Shown piece by piece: positions 28,934-37,474 of a stretch of DNA of 64,000 nt; position 1 is the first letter of the stretch; each line of letters opens with the position of its first letter. A program made the translations under genes and the position numbers. The DNA comes from Oligoflexia bacterium (GTDB taxonomy: Bacteria > Bdellovibrionota > Bdellovibrionia > JABDDW01). The notes under the pieces are model-generated. The model ran no database searches and was not told the DNA's origin. It saw only the letters and a program-made list of their open reading frames with translations. The stretch spans positions 222,103-286,102 of the forward strand of contig JADJXN010000003.1 in NCBI GenBank assembly GCA_016715815.1. Direction: 5' to 3'.

Positions 28934-29857
28934 TTATTTATTCTCCGTTGCAGGAAGTCTTAGTTTTTCCTCTTCCTTTTTTATGTCTTCAACCGCCCCC
29001 CTAAGTAAAAAAGATCTCTGCATGGCTTTTAAAACAACTACAGCCTCTCTTAGAGCTTCCACACTTTTTTGACTAGCTTCAGGGGCCATCTCAGCTAAAA
29101 GTGGCAAAATTTTATTTAACTCTTCTGTTAATTTATTCATTTGCTCCAACGTGCGGGCACCATTATCCCCAAGCTCAGGTAATCTTTTAGAAAACTCAGT
29201 AAAATGCGGAAGCATCAATGATGTTTGCTCTAAGGTTTTTGATAAAGCTTTTTTACGCGTTGCTTGTTGTGCAAGCTCTCTAATATCAAGTAAAGTTGGC
29301 AAAATTTGATCAAACATACCAATTACAGCCTCAGATCTTCTTGGGTCAGAAAATGCTTCTGCAATTACCTTTAAATTTACCAACAATCCATCAAGGGTTT
29401 CAAGATACGGAGCAATTTGTCCACCACCTAGTAAATCCATAATATCCATTGTTTCAACACTAGGAATTGGAATATTATTTGCTAGTCTTGGCCCATCTGC
29501 CTCACCTAAAGTAATTTCCACTACTTTATCGCCAATAATAAAAGGGCGAACAACTTTTGCTACTGAATCTGGTTTTATTTTTTTTGCAAACTCACCACTT
29601 ATACTCATAGTAACAACAATTTTATTATCATCACTTAATGTCACATTAGTAACTGTTCCCGCCCTTAACCCTGACATTTGAACAGAAGTTCCTGAGTGCA
29701 AACCCTCACCGCGCAAGAATGTGGTTTTAAAAGTATACTTAGACTCAAACCAACCCTGCTTATAAGCTACAAATGCTGTAAAAAAAATAAAACCCAAAAA
29801 TGAAAGAAGGACAAATACTCCTGCTGTTCTTTCAAATTTAGTTAAATTTAGCTTCAT
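28934..29857 (-). CDS. mlaD: MCE-domain phospholipid transport protein MlaD
   Basis: 307 aa. One N-terminal TM (about 14-33), then a single MCE domain (residues about 40-120: SVQMSGLRAGTVTNV, VVRPFIIGDKVVEITLG) and a helical C-terminus of about 150 residues that is longer than in E. coli MlaD, possibly forming an extended hydrophobic tunnel. Forms a hexameric ring on MlaE and moves phospholipids between membranes. Overlaps mlaF by 4 bp. Confidence 0.92.
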   Translation of the reverse strand: MKLNLTKFERTAGVFVLLSFLGFIFFTAFVAYKQGWFESKYTFKTTFLRGEGLHSGTSVQMSGLRAGTVTNVTLSDDNKIVVTMSISGEFAKKIKPDSVAKVVRPFIIGDKVVEITLGEADGPRLANNIPIPSVETMDIMDLLGGGQIAPYLETLDGLLVNLKVIAEAFSDPRRSEAVIGMFDQILPTLLDIRELAQQATRKKALSKTLEQTSLMLPHFTEFSKRLPELGDNGARTLEQMNKLTEELNKILPLLAEMAPEASQKSVEALREAVVVLKAMQRSFLLRGAVEDIKKEEEKLRLPATENK

Positions 29858-30546
29858 GAAGCAACCTTTAATAAAGTTTTATTTTTAATTTCCAAAACTT
29901 CAGCCTTTAAAAGTTTAGTAAACGCAATATCTTGCGTTGCCATTATTACAACTTTGTCATCATGTTCTGATCGGAATATTTCAATCCATTTTTTAAGAGT
30001 TAACATTGCCTCTGGACCAATGCCAAGGCTAGGCTCATCAAGAATAAGAATTTGTGGGTTAAGTAAAAATGCTCTCACAAGCCCTGCAATTTTCCTAACC
30101 CCTGAGGAAACCTGTGCAGGACGTAAGTGCAAGTATGGTTTTAATTTAAAATCATAAATGAGATTATCATAAAGTTTTTGGCTTCTCTCTGAACGCCACT
30201 GGTTATGGTATAAAAGTGATAATTTAATATTCTCATCAATAGATTTATTCATTAAAAGGCCGCCATTTTCAAAGCAAACAGCCATACTAAGTCTAAATGG
30301 AACCGTCTCTTCAAAGGACAGATTATAGACATTTCTTTCATTTAAAATAACCTCACCAGAGGTTGGCTCTACAAGGCCTGAAATTATTTTTAAAAATAAA
30401 GATTTCCCGCAACCAGGGGAACCCATTACTGAAATTATTTTTCCTAGTTTAATATCTAAATTTATATCTTTAAATAACTCATTTTGATCAAAGCTTTGAT
30501 TTAAATTTAAAATTTCAAAATGTGTGATGCGCTCTCTTTTGATCAT
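29854..30546 (-). CDS. mlaF: ABC transporter ATPase MlaF
   Basis: 230 aa. Walker A GSPGCGKS, Walker B ILILDEPS and a signature region VSSGVRK in place of the common LSGGQ, which is degenerate at the second Gly and Gln. The H-loop position is ATQD rather than the usual His, also unusual. Energises MlaE. Overlaps mlaE by 4 bp and mlaD by 4 bp. Confidence 0.9.
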   Translation of the reverse strand: MIKRERITHFEILNLNQSFDQNELFKDINLDIKLGKIISVMGSPGCGKSLFLKIISGLVEPTSGEVILNERNVYNLSFEETVPFRLSMAVCFENGGLLMNKSIDENIKLSLLYHNQWRSERSQKLYDNLIYDFKLKPYLHLRPAQVSSGVRKIAGLVRAFLLNPQILILDEPSLGIGPEAMLTLKKWIEIFRSEHDDKVVIMATQDIAFTKLLKAEVLEIKNKTLLKVAS

Positions 30547-31373
30547 AAAATACCAAGCTTTTTTAAATTTTGAATGTAAACGCTTAAAGAAATAAGGGTG
30601 TTAAAGCCAACAGTAAAAACAATACTGTTTACAACTGCCTTTGTTGTTACCTGTGGCACTTCAGTAAATGATTGTTTAACTTGCATACCTTGGTAACTAC
30701 AAACACCAAAGATAATAATTCCTGAAAAAATATTTTTTACTAAAAATAAAATGACATCCGTATTATTCATAGCGTATGCAATACCATCTGTGTAAAACTT
30801 AAAAGAAATGGGGTTTATAAAATTACTTACTAAGTAGCCACCAAATAATGCAATTAAACAAAAAAGAAAAGTTAAGCATAAAAGACTAATCACCCCACCA
30901 ACTAGTCTTGGAAATACAATGTAGCTTAAGGGGTTAATTCCCATACTCTCAAGGGCCTGAATTTCATAATTCACTTTCATATTTCCTAACTCACTTGCAA
31001 CTGCGGTTCCAGATCTTGCAATAACAATAAGTGCAGTTATGAGTGGACCAAGTTCTCTAAAAATTAAAACAACAAGTAAATCTCCAAGCATGGCTCCGCC
31101 ACCCACTTTTGATAGCTGCTGGCTACTTTGCATAATGACAAGTGTGCCTGTAATTAACGCCATCATGGCTACTAATGTGAGCGCTTGGTAACCTGTAAAA
31201 TAAATTTGAGTAATAATTACTTTTAGAATTTCAAAAAAACTTCTCTCCCTCATTCTTTTAATGGACACAGAAGTACTTTGAATTACTAGGGCACCTAGCT
31301 TTACACAATAATCTACAAAGAAGACAAATTTTTTACCTAGCCCATCGGCTAGTCCAAAAATGAGGGTACTCAT
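30543..31373 (-). CDS. mlaE: ABC permease MlaE
   Basis: 276 aa, five to six hydrophobic segments. MlaE-family motifs: FRELGPLITALIVIARSGTAVASELGNM and PRLVGGVISLLCL. Lipid-translocating permease of the MCE transporter. First gene of the operon mlaE-mlaF-mlaD-unknown-lolC/E, divergent from an HD-GYP gene with a 64-bp gap. Confidence 0.93.
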   Translation of the reverse strand: MSTLIFGLADGLGKKFVFFVDYCVKLGALVIQSTSVSIKRMRERSFFEILKVIITQIYFTGYQALTLVAMMALITGTLVIMQSSQQLSKVGGGAMLGDLLVVLIFRELGPLITALIVIARSGTAVASELGNMKVNYEIQALESMGINPLSYIVFPRLVGGVISLLCLTFLFCLIALFGGYLVSNFINPISFKFYTDGIAYAMNNTDVILFLVKNIFSGIIIFGVCSYQGMQVKQSFTEVPQVTTKAVVNSIVFTVGFNTLISLSVYIQNLKKLGIL

Positions 31374-31437
31374 AATTATATCAATCGGTACAACTGTTTA
31401 GCTCTTAAGACTTGTTTTAAAAAAGTCGATAAATTTA

Positions 31438-32415
31438 TTGATGAATCAGAATTATTGCGAAATGGCAATTGAAGTTTTCTTACGCCTGCAGGGAGCACTG
31501 CCTTTTGATGTATTTATTAAAATTTCTGAAGATAAATATACAAAAATATTTAACCTAGGTGATGTTTTAGATGCTCAAAGGCTTCAGAACTACATGCATA
31601 AGGGCGCACAAAAGCTCTATATTCAAACCAAAGACCGCCGCCAGTACATAAATTCAACAGACAAATTAATAAGAAAAATGATCCAGCAGGAAAAACTAAG
31701 TCTATCTGAAGCGGCCTTTGCAGTAGAGGAATTATCAGAGCAAATTCTTTTTGAAATTTATGAAGATGGCATTTTTGACCAAGAATCACTTTTTAAAGCT
31801 CAAGCTTTAGCTAAATCGTATATTCAGTTATTAAAAAAAGATGTTAATGTTCTAACACAGTTTTTAAAGATGTCTAAAAACGAAACCTATATGGTGAGAC
31901 ATTCTATATCTACAGCTATTATAGGTTTACTTATTGCTAGGGCTGATAATAACAACAATGATAAAATTCTTGAGATCATCTGCCTTGGTGGGCTTTTACA
32001 TGACATAGGTATGTCTTTTCTTCCCTCTGATATAGGTGAAACCGATAGAAAACTCACCGATTCAGAATGGCTTGAAATAAGAAAGCATCCCCACTTAGGC
32101 CTTCAAATGATAGAAGGCATTGAGTACTTTCCCAGTGAAATTAAAGAAGTTATCACCCAGCACCATGAGTATTATAACGGTACAGGTTACCCAAAAGGCC
32201 TTCGTGGTGAAGAGATTTATTACCCCGCCCGTGTTATAGCTCTTGCTGATGCCTTTAGCGCACTAACTACCAGACGCGGTGGAAGATCCCTTCTTACACC
32301 AGCCCAAGCTATGAATGTTTTAAATTCTGAGCGCGGGAAATATGACCCCAAACTAATCAAAGCATTTTCTTCTCTATTAAGCTCAGGCACTGCCAAGGCA
32401 AAAAAAGCAGCCTAG
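31438..32415 (+). CDS. HD-GYP domain protein
   Basis: 325 aa. N-terminal about 130 residues are a helical domain of unknown type; the C-terminal HD-GYP domain shows LLHDIGM, HPHLGLQMIEG, HHEYYNGTGYPKGLRGEEI and ARVIALADAFSALTT. All metal ligands and the GYP triplet are present, so it is likely an active cyclic di-GMP phosphodiesterase or a c-di-GMP-binding relative. No receiver domain or TM segment. Converges with the DUF218 gene, 4-bp overlap. Confidence 0.92.
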   Translation: MMNQNYCEMAIEVFLRLQGALPFDVFIKISEDKYTKIFNLGDVLDAQRLQNYMHKGAQKLYIQTKDRRQYINSTDKLIRKMIQQEKLSLSEAAFAVEELSEQILFEIYEDGIFDQESLFKAQALAKSYIQLLKKDVNVLTQFLKMSKNETYMVRHSISTAIIGLLIARADNNNNDKILEIICLGGLLHDIGMSFLPSDIGETDRKLTDSEWLEIRKHPHLGLQMIEGIEYFPSEIKEVITQHHEYYNGTGYPKGLRGEEIYYPARVIALADAFSALTTRRGGRSLLTPAQAMNVLNSERGKYDPKLIKAFSSLLSSGTAKAKKAA

Positions 32416-32996
32416 AAAACAAAAATGTCGTAGAATAAATACTTATAGAATTCCTCAAATGCATGGAGCCAAATTTTTCTACCAATTGTTTTATCACTGG
32501 AGACTACATAGGGTGTAATTTGTATGTTTGGCGGAAACACACTTTCATAGGTTTTAAGCGCTCTATTCATATGGTAATCAGAAGTAACAAGTAATACATC
32601 ACTACAATTAAGCGCTTCTACCAAAACCAAACTTTGAAGTGCATTTCCTTCTGTTGAAATGGAACGTCTTTCAAGAATAACTTTTTCAAGATCAATTTCA
32701 GGGTAATAAATAATCTCAGGCATTATCTCACTCATGGTTGTGCTTTGATGCACTCCTGTAATGATTAATTGCTTAATTTGTTGTCTACTTAATAAAGCAA
32801 TTCCTTCTCTCACTCTGCCAGCTCCGCCAGTTAATACAACAGCACAATCTGCTTTTAAAGCATGGGAAGGCTCTGTGTATCTTTCTATGACTTTTATATA
32901 CTCTTTAATTCCCCAAAGTGGAGCCACAAGCCATACAAGAATAATTGCCGTTATTGATAAGAGCCAAATTTTTTTAGATGACAGCTGTAACCTCAA
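32412..32996 (-). CDS. YdcF/SanA-like DUF218 protein
   Basis: 194 aa. One N-terminal TM (about 8-28) then the DUF218 fold: ADCAVVLTGGAGRVREGI, QLIITGVH, and LLVTSDYHMNRAL. ElyC, SanA and YdcF of this family affect envelope polymers, but the reaction is unproven. Its start overlaps ridA by 23 bp, suggesting co-transcription. Confidence 0.85.
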   Translation of the reverse strand: MRLQLSSKKIWLLSITAIILVWLVAPLWGIKEYIKVIERYTEPSHALKADCAVVLTGGAGRVREGIALLSRQQIKQLIITGVHQSTTMSEIMPEIIYYPEIDLEKVILERRSISTEGNALQSLVLVEALNCSDVLLVTSDYHMNRALKTYESVFPPNIQITPYVVSSDKTIGRKIWLHAFEEFYKYLFYDIFVF

Positions 32997-33351
32997 TTTC
33001 TACATCAACTCCTTTTGGAAGGGCTGAAACTTCAATGGTGCTTCTAGCCGGGTATGGCTGCTTAAAAAACGTTCCGTAGACTTCGTTAACTGATGCAAAA
33101 TCATCCATTTTTTTTAAAAAAATAGTTGTTTTAATTACCTTTTCAAACCCGCATCCTGCTTCATTTAATACTGCTGCTATATTTTGCATTACAAGTTTTG
33201 CTTGCTCCTGCACTGTTCCCTTAAGTACTTGATTTGTTTTAGGATCAATGGCAATTTGCCCACTACAAAACAAAAATTGCCCCACTTTTACTGCCTGACT
33301 ATACGGCCCCACAGGTTTTGGTGCATGTGTTGTTTCTATAATTGTTTTCAT
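32974..33351 (-). CDS. ridA: RidA family enamine/imine deaminase
   Basis: 125 aa, the exact family length. PVGPYSQAV near the N-terminus and PARSTIEVSALPKGVDVEIE at the C-terminus, with the Arg of PARS as the catalytic residue. Hydrolyses reactive 2-aminoacrylate and related imines from PLP enzymes. A hairpin-rich 136-bp divergent gap lies upstream. Confidence 0.95.
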   Translation of the reverse strand: MKTIIETTHAPKPVGPYSQAVKVGQFLFCSGQIAIDPKTNQVLKGTVQEQAKLVMQNIAAVLNEAGCGFEKVIKTTIFLKKMDDFASVNEVYGTFFKQPYPARSTIEVSALPKGVDVEIEVTAVI

Positions 33352-33387
33352 ATAGTTACCTCCATAAGTGAATGTACATTCTTTTGA

Positions 33388-33411
33388 CAGCTGAAAACCC
33401 TGTTTCAGCTG
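33388..33411. promoter_or_regulatory. 9-bp stem inverted repeat in the ridA divergent gap
   Basis: CAGCTGAAA and TTTCAGCTG flank a 6-base ACCCTG loop at 33388-33411. No gene ends here on either strand, so it is more likely an operator or leader structure than a terminator, although a T-rich tract follows on the plus strand. Confidence 0.45.
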
Positions 33412-33487
33412 ATTCCCTTTATTTTTATTTTAAATCCAATAAACCGCAAAACAAATCGGCATAAGCCCTGCTTTTTCATATAAATAG

Positions 33488-34057
33488 ATGAAAACCATAT
33501 TTGCCTTATTGCTTATATTATTAACCCACCAAAGTAGCTGGGGAGCTCCTACAAAATATGTAATTGGGTTACAAACTGTGCTCCAGGCTGAAGAATCAGT
33601 GCGCACAAAACTAAGCTCAAAACTACTTGACGCACTAAAACAAGTTACATCATCTACAGCTGATAGCAAAAATAAGGAATTTGAAGAAGAACTTAATGAA
33701 AAAACTCAAATTGTAGCAGATGCCAAAAATGACATTAAAGAAAACCAATTAAGGATTGAGTTTTTAAACTCCTTAATAAATAAACTAGAACCCATGGGAG
33801 AAATCTCGGATATTAAAAAAGTACTTAATGATGTTTTAATTGATTTAGCCCATAAACAACTTATTTCAAGTGCAGAACACTCTGTGGAGAGTAATTTGTG
33901 GCTTTTTGAAACCTACTTAGCCATTGCCGTTAGAGACATTATGGAAGCCAATGAGGATATGGCTGAATTCATTAAAAAATACATAGTTTACTCAAGTATT
34001 AGAGAGCCGCGATCACCTAGCGAATTTTTAAAAGAAAGAAATTATATTACGCCTTAA
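33488..34057 (+). CDS. Secreted helical protein, unknown
   Basis: 189 aa. Signal peptide MKTIFALLLILLTHQSSWG. The mature part is predicted almost wholly helical with a charged coiled-coil section (about 70-110) and no Cys. No family recognised. It converges with a membrane protein gene at a 3-bp gap. TATAAA lies just upstream of the ATG, with no Shine-Dalgarno. Confidence 0.7.
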   Translation: MKTIFALLLILLTHQSSWGAPTKYVIGLQTVLQAEESVRTKLSSKLLDALKQVTSSTADSKNKEFEEELNEKTQIVADAKNDIKENQLRIEFLNSLINKLEPMGEISDIKKVLNDVLIDLAHKQLISSAEHSVESNLWLFETYLAIAVRDIMEANEDMAEFIKKYIVYSSIREPRSPSEFLKERNYITP

Positions 34058-34060
34058 GAC

Positions 34061-34540
34061 TTAAGCAGCTTTTTGAGCTTTTGTCTTCTTTTTAGAAAGA
34101 TTTTTTTGCGCTTCAAGGGATTGTCTAATCAGAGGGGATAGCTCACAAACAAAATGAAAGTATGGGTTTTTAAATTGCCCATGCATACCTTCAATTCCAA
34201 TAAGAAAGAAGTTAAGCCAAAATAAGGGGTCCTTATAATATTCATCATCACTATTTCTTTGAGCCACTACCCAGCTTGCTACCCATTCTGAAATCATTTT
34301 TTGAGTATTACGTTCCCATTCTTTAAGTTGATTTTCAATTTTCTTAATCAACATAAATGGAAGCGCAATACCAAATAAAAAAGTGCCTAAACAAATAGCA
34401 AAAATTTCAAGCTCGCTCACAGAATGAGTTTGCAAGTATCTATAGCCTGCGACAAGACCCACTATCATAAAAAAGGCATTTGCAAACAAAAAGAATTGTA
34501 GAAGTTTTTTGTATAGCTTATATTTTCTAAAAAATGTCAT
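34061..34540 (-). CDS. Two-TM membrane protein, unknown
   Basis: 159 aa. Two hydrophobic helices (about 10-32 and 41-64) at the N-terminus, then a cytoplasmic helical domain and a Lys/Ala-rich tail. Family not recognised; no catalytic motif visible. Confidence 0.65.
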   Translation of the reverse strand: MTFFRKYKLYKKLLQFFLFANAFFMIVGLVAGYRYLQTHSVSELEIFAICLGTFLFGIALPFMLIKKIENQLKEWERNTQKMISEWVASWVVAQRNSDDEYYKDPLFWLNFFLIGIEGMHGQFKNPYFHFVCELSPLIRQSLEAQKNLSKKKTKAQKAA

Positions 34541-34593
34541 ATAACTAGTTTTCGACTAAATTTAAGAACAACTTTAATAGTCATGATTTAAGC

Positions 34594-34621
34594 TTGACCA
34601 ACGGCTGATTACTTATAGAAT
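34594..34621 (+). promoter_or_regulatory. Promoter of a small helical protein gene
   Basis: -35 TTGACC at 34594, 16-bp spacer, -10 TAGAAT ending at 34621; the ATG at 34630 is 9 bp further, so the leader would be 1-2 nt. Confidence 0.55.
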
Positions 34622-34629
34622 GAAAACAA

Positions 34630-34821
34630 ATGACAAAATCTGATGCCCTTAACCAAAAGCTTAAAAGCACTCTCACAGACCTTAAGCTTGCTTTAGACGA
34701 GTGGGATTCCATTAAAGCTGAAGAAGCAGCCATTAAGAAAAACCCCGAGCTAGATTTACGCAAAAAAACTCAAGATCTTGTTAAACAGCTCAACGAGCAA
34801 ATAAAAGAACTCGGGTTGTAA
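34630..34821 (+). CDS. Small charged helical protein
   Basis: 63 aa, Lys/Asp/Glu/Leu-rich with heptad spacing of Leu, predicted to be one or two helices; no signal peptide. A good promoter placed for a leaderless transcript supports it over the opposite-strand frame. Function unknown. Confidence 0.6.
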   Translation: MTKSDALNQKLKSTLTDLKLALDEWDSIKAEEAAIKKNPELDLRKKTQDLVKQLNEQIKELGL

Positions 34822-34997
34822 GAGTTTACTAAATCTTTAGCAAATTTCTGTCTCTTGTCTAAAAACCTCACTGTTTCAGTTGACATTGTCAACTCAAATC
34901 GTGAGGAAGTCATTTTGCTAGTCTAGCACGGTAGAACGTGTGACGTGTTATCCTGGCACACATTGATTCTCAATATAAATAGGAGTTTGCTTTTGCT

Positions 34998-35282
34998 TTA
35001 GGCTTTTTTTCTTTTCTCTAGATCGCGCTTGATTTTTTTAAGTCTCTCAGAGAGCTGATCTTCTCTTACTTTAAAAATCGCTCTTGCTACGCTTCCGTGT
35101 TTTTGAATGGTTTTAATTCCACGGGTTGAAACACGAAGGGTGATGGACCTTTCAAGTTCATCAATAACATACCTTTTATATTTTAAATTAGGCATCCATC
35201 TGGTTCTGTTTTTATTGTTAGCATGGCTAACAAGGTTTCCAACTGCTGGGCCTGCACCTGTAATTTCACAAAATTGAGCCAT
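34998..35282 (-). CDS. rpmB: 50S ribosomal protein bL28
   Basis: 94 aa. CEITGAGPAVGNLVSHANNKNRTR and LRVSTRGIKTI are the family core. Lacks the CxxC pair of the zinc-binding form. Its start overlaps the rpsR stop by one base (TAATG). Confidence 0.95.
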   Translation of the reverse strand: MAQFCEITGAGPAVGNLVSHANNKNRTRWMPNLKYKRYVIDELERSITLRVSTRGIKTIQKHGSVARAIFKVREDQLSERLKKIKRDLEKRKKA

Positions 35283-35608
35283 TAGCCTCTCCTTGAACCC
35301 ATTTCTTCGTAGTTAAAATGTTTTGTACCAACTGGTAAAAGCGCAAGCATTCTTGCTCTTTTAATTTGTGTTTTTAAATCTCTTTGTTGTTTTGCACTTA
35401 AGCGGCTCACACGAGAGGGAATAATTCTTCCATGCTCAGTGATAAATTGCCTTAAAGTATCAGGGTCTTTGTAATCAAAGGTTAAATCAACTGCAGGGCG
35501 AGCTCTGCTTCTTCCACGTGGTTTAAAACCACCATCTCTATCACCTCTATCACCGCCTCTATCTCCGCGGTCTGATCTATCTTTATTATCTCTGTCTCTA
35601 AATGCCAT
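35282..35608 (-). CDS. rpsR: 30S ribosomal protein bS18 with Arg/Asp/Gly-rich N-terminal extension
   Basis: 108 aa. The C-terminal 70 residues are canonical bS18 ([42 protein letters not shown]). The first 34 residues are a low-complexity [11 protein letters not shown] extension not found in E. coli S18. No cysteine in the chain. Located between rpmG and rpmB rather than beside rpsF. Confidence 0.95.
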   Translation of the reverse strand: MAFRDRDNKDRSDRGDRGGDRGDRDGGFKPRGRSRARPAVDLTFDYKDPDTLRQFITEHGRIIPSRVSRLSAKQQRDLKTQIKRARMLALLPVGTKHFNYEEMGSRRG

Positions 35609-35620
35609 TTTATCTCCCTA

Positions 35621-35788
35621 TTACTTAATTTCTTTATGTAGCGTGTGTCGTCTTAAAGATGGGTTGTACTTCATCTTTTGAAGACGATCCGGAGTTTTTG
35701 TTTTATTTTTAGTAGTTGTGTAGCGTGAGGGGCTTTTGCCTTCTTTACGTGCCTCAGTACATTCCAATGTCACTAAAATTCGTGCCAT
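35621..35788 (-). CDS. rpmG: 50S ribosomal protein bL33
   Basis: 55 aa, below many ORF cut-offs. Reads [20 protein letters not shown], then a Lys/Thr-rich middle and the family end [16 protein letters not shown]. Only one Cys, so it is the zinc-free form. First gene of rpmG-rpsR-rpmB; 12 bp before rpsR. Confidence 0.95.
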   Translation of the reverse strand: MARILVTLECTEARKEGKSPSRYTTTKNKTKTPDRLQKMKYNPSLRRHTLHKEIK

Positions 35789-35822
35789 GTTTTATATCCT
35801 TTCAAGGGGCCAATTAAGATCC

Positions 35823-35851
35823 TTGAAATTACATGAAATTAGCTCTAATTT
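35823..35851 (+). promoter_or_regulatory. Promoter of pyrC with overlapping inverted repeat
   Basis: -35 TTGAAA at 35823, 17-bp spacer, -10 TAATTT ending at 35851. The ATG at 35861 is 10 bp further (leader about 3 nt, no Shine-Dalgarno). The inverted repeat AAATTAG-CT-CTAATTT (35836-35851) covers spacer and -10, and also lies upstream of the divergent rpmG gene. Confidence 0.6.
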
Positions 35852-35860
35852 GCAACTATT

Positions 35861-37174
35861 ATGATGAATTTGCGGGCTTTACCCTCAAAATTTGTAATCA
35901 AAAATTGCACTCTATGGACAGATCAAATTTATAAAACACCTGTGGATATTGTTATTATTAATGGGATTGTTGAGGAAATAGTCCCTACTGGTCAAAAATT
36001 TCATGATTTTGAGGTTATATCCCCCAAAAACGGACTTATTACCCAACTTGGCGTTGATGTGCAAGCCCACCTAAGGGTCCCCGGTCAAAGCCAAAAAGAA
36101 ACCCCAGAAACAGGTTTAAAGGCAGCATTGCATGGTGGCTATAAGGCATTACTAACCATGCCCAACACAAATCCGGTTATAGACTCAGTAGATGTTTGTA
36201 ACCTTGCAAAAGAGCAATTAAACCTTATGAGCCAAAAATATGGGGTTGAAGTTTATCTCTCAGCAGCTATGACAAAATCTCAAGCAGGTCAAATTCCTGT
36301 GGATGGAAAAAGCCTTTCTCAATGGGGAGTTAAAGCCTTAACTGATGATGGTAAAGGTTTAGCTTCTGATGCTGTCATGGAGGAGCTATTTAAAATTTCA
36401 GAAACTACAAGTTTACCCTTACTTCAACACGCAGAATTTCCAGGCCATGGTGGAGTCCTTGCCCCGGGACCAGTACAAGAAAAGTTAAAATTAAAACCAT
36501 ATTATGCAGATGCTGAAGTGGATATGGTCAAAAGAGATTTAAAACTACTTAGTAAGTACAAAAAGGCTCGCTACCATGTGCTTCATGTATCTAGTCAAAA
36601 TACAGTAGAGGAAATTGCTAAAGCAAAAAAGCAGGGGCTCAATGCCACTTGTGAGGTTTGCCCACATCATCTTTTATTTACATCAGAAGATATAAATGAA
36701 AATGATAGCTCTTTTAAAATGAATCCCCCACTAAGATCTAAAAGTGACAGAGAAGCTTTAAGGCAAGCTCTCAGCCTTGGGGTTATAGATTTTGTCTCAA
36801 CAGATCACGCCCCCCATGAGGCTAGTATGAAAACCACTGATTTTTCATCTGCAGCATTTGGAACAACAGGCCTTGAGGCAGCATTAAGAGTAGTGCTTAG
36901 CTTAGAAAGTCAAAAAGTATTAACACCTCAAAGAGTGGTGGAGGTGTTTTCTCAAAAGCCAAGTGAGTTTTTAAATATTCAAAAAAGTATTAAAAAAATA
37001 AAAAAAGGTGAACCTTTTGAAGCTGTTCTTTTAGAAAATTATAATAATAGTTTTGAGTTTAATAAAAACGATCTTGAAAGCTTATCGCAAAATAGTTGCT
37101 TTTTAGGTGCAAAATTAAACGGAAAAATAAATTACGTTTTTAATTCAAAAGGCGTTTGGGAATTTACCAACTAG
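35861..37174 (+). CDS. pyrC: Dihydroorotase, class I
   Basis: 437 aa. Family motifs: [72 protein letters not shown]. Cyclises carbamoyl-aspartate to dihydroorotate in pyrimidine synthesis. The first metal motif, normally D-x-H-x-H-x-R, reads DVQAHLR, so one of the two metal-binding His is Gln68; the remaining ligands appear present. Activity is therefore probable but not certain. Two Met codons open the frame; either could start. Convergent with rpsN, 11-bp overlap. Confidence 0.9.
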   Translation: MMNLRALPSKFVIKNCTLWTDQIYKTPVDIVIINGIVEEIVPTGQKFHDFEVISPKNGLITQLGVDVQAHLRVPGQSQKETPETGLKAALHGGYKALLTMPNTNPVIDSVDVCNLAKEQLNLMSQKYGVEVYLSAAMTKSQAGQIPVDGKSLSQWGVKALTDDGKGLASDAVMEELFKISETTSLPLLQHAEFPGHGGVLAPGPVQEKLKLKPYYADAEVDMVKRDLKLLSKYKKARYHVLHVSSQNTVEEIAKAKKQGLNATCEVCPHHLLFTSEDINENDSSFKMNPPLRSKSDREALRQALSLGVIDFVSTDHAPHEASMKTTDFSSAAFGTTGLEAALRVVLSLESQKVLTPQRVVEVFSQKPSEFLNIQKSIKKIKKGEPFEAVLLENYNNSFEFNKNDLESLSQNSCFLGAKLNGKINYVFNSKGVWEFTN

Positions 37175-37469
37175 CTTTTGTAATTCCAGGAAGTAAACCT
37201 TTATGTGCCATTTGCCTAAATGTTAAGCGAGATACTTCAAACTTTCTATAAACCCCACGTGGACGGCCAGTTACTTTACAACGGTTTCTAATTCTATTTT
37301 CGCAAGAGTTTCTTGGCAATGCTTCAAGTTTTCTACGTGCATCTGTTCTTTCTTCTTCTGTTAAATTAGAATTTTTTGCAGCTGCCCTTAGAGCTAATCT
37401 TTTTTCTTTGTAGCGTGCTACTACTTCTTTTTTACGTTCATTGTTTGCAATTTTTGAAAGCTTTGCCAT
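37164..37469 (-). CDS. rpsN: 30S ribosomal protein uS14
   Basis: 101 aa, the long zinc-free form: [44 protein letters not shown] and the end PGITKASW. It lacks the CxxC-x(12)-CxxC zinc site. Stands alone outside the spc operon. AAGGAG five bases before the ATG is inside a 9-bp stem (see 37475-37494). Confidence 0.95.
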   Translation of the reverse strand: MAKLSKIANNERKKEVVARYKEKRLALRAAAKNSNLTEEERTDARRKLEALPRNSCENRIRNRCKVTGRPRGVYRKFEVSRLTFRQMAHKGLLPGITKASW

Positions 37470-37474
37470 CTGTT

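Noticed and set aside
34581..34763. 60-aa minus-strand ORF opposite the small helical gene
   Set aside because: Ser/Leu-rich antisense product; the plus-strand frame has a promoter and a coherent composition.
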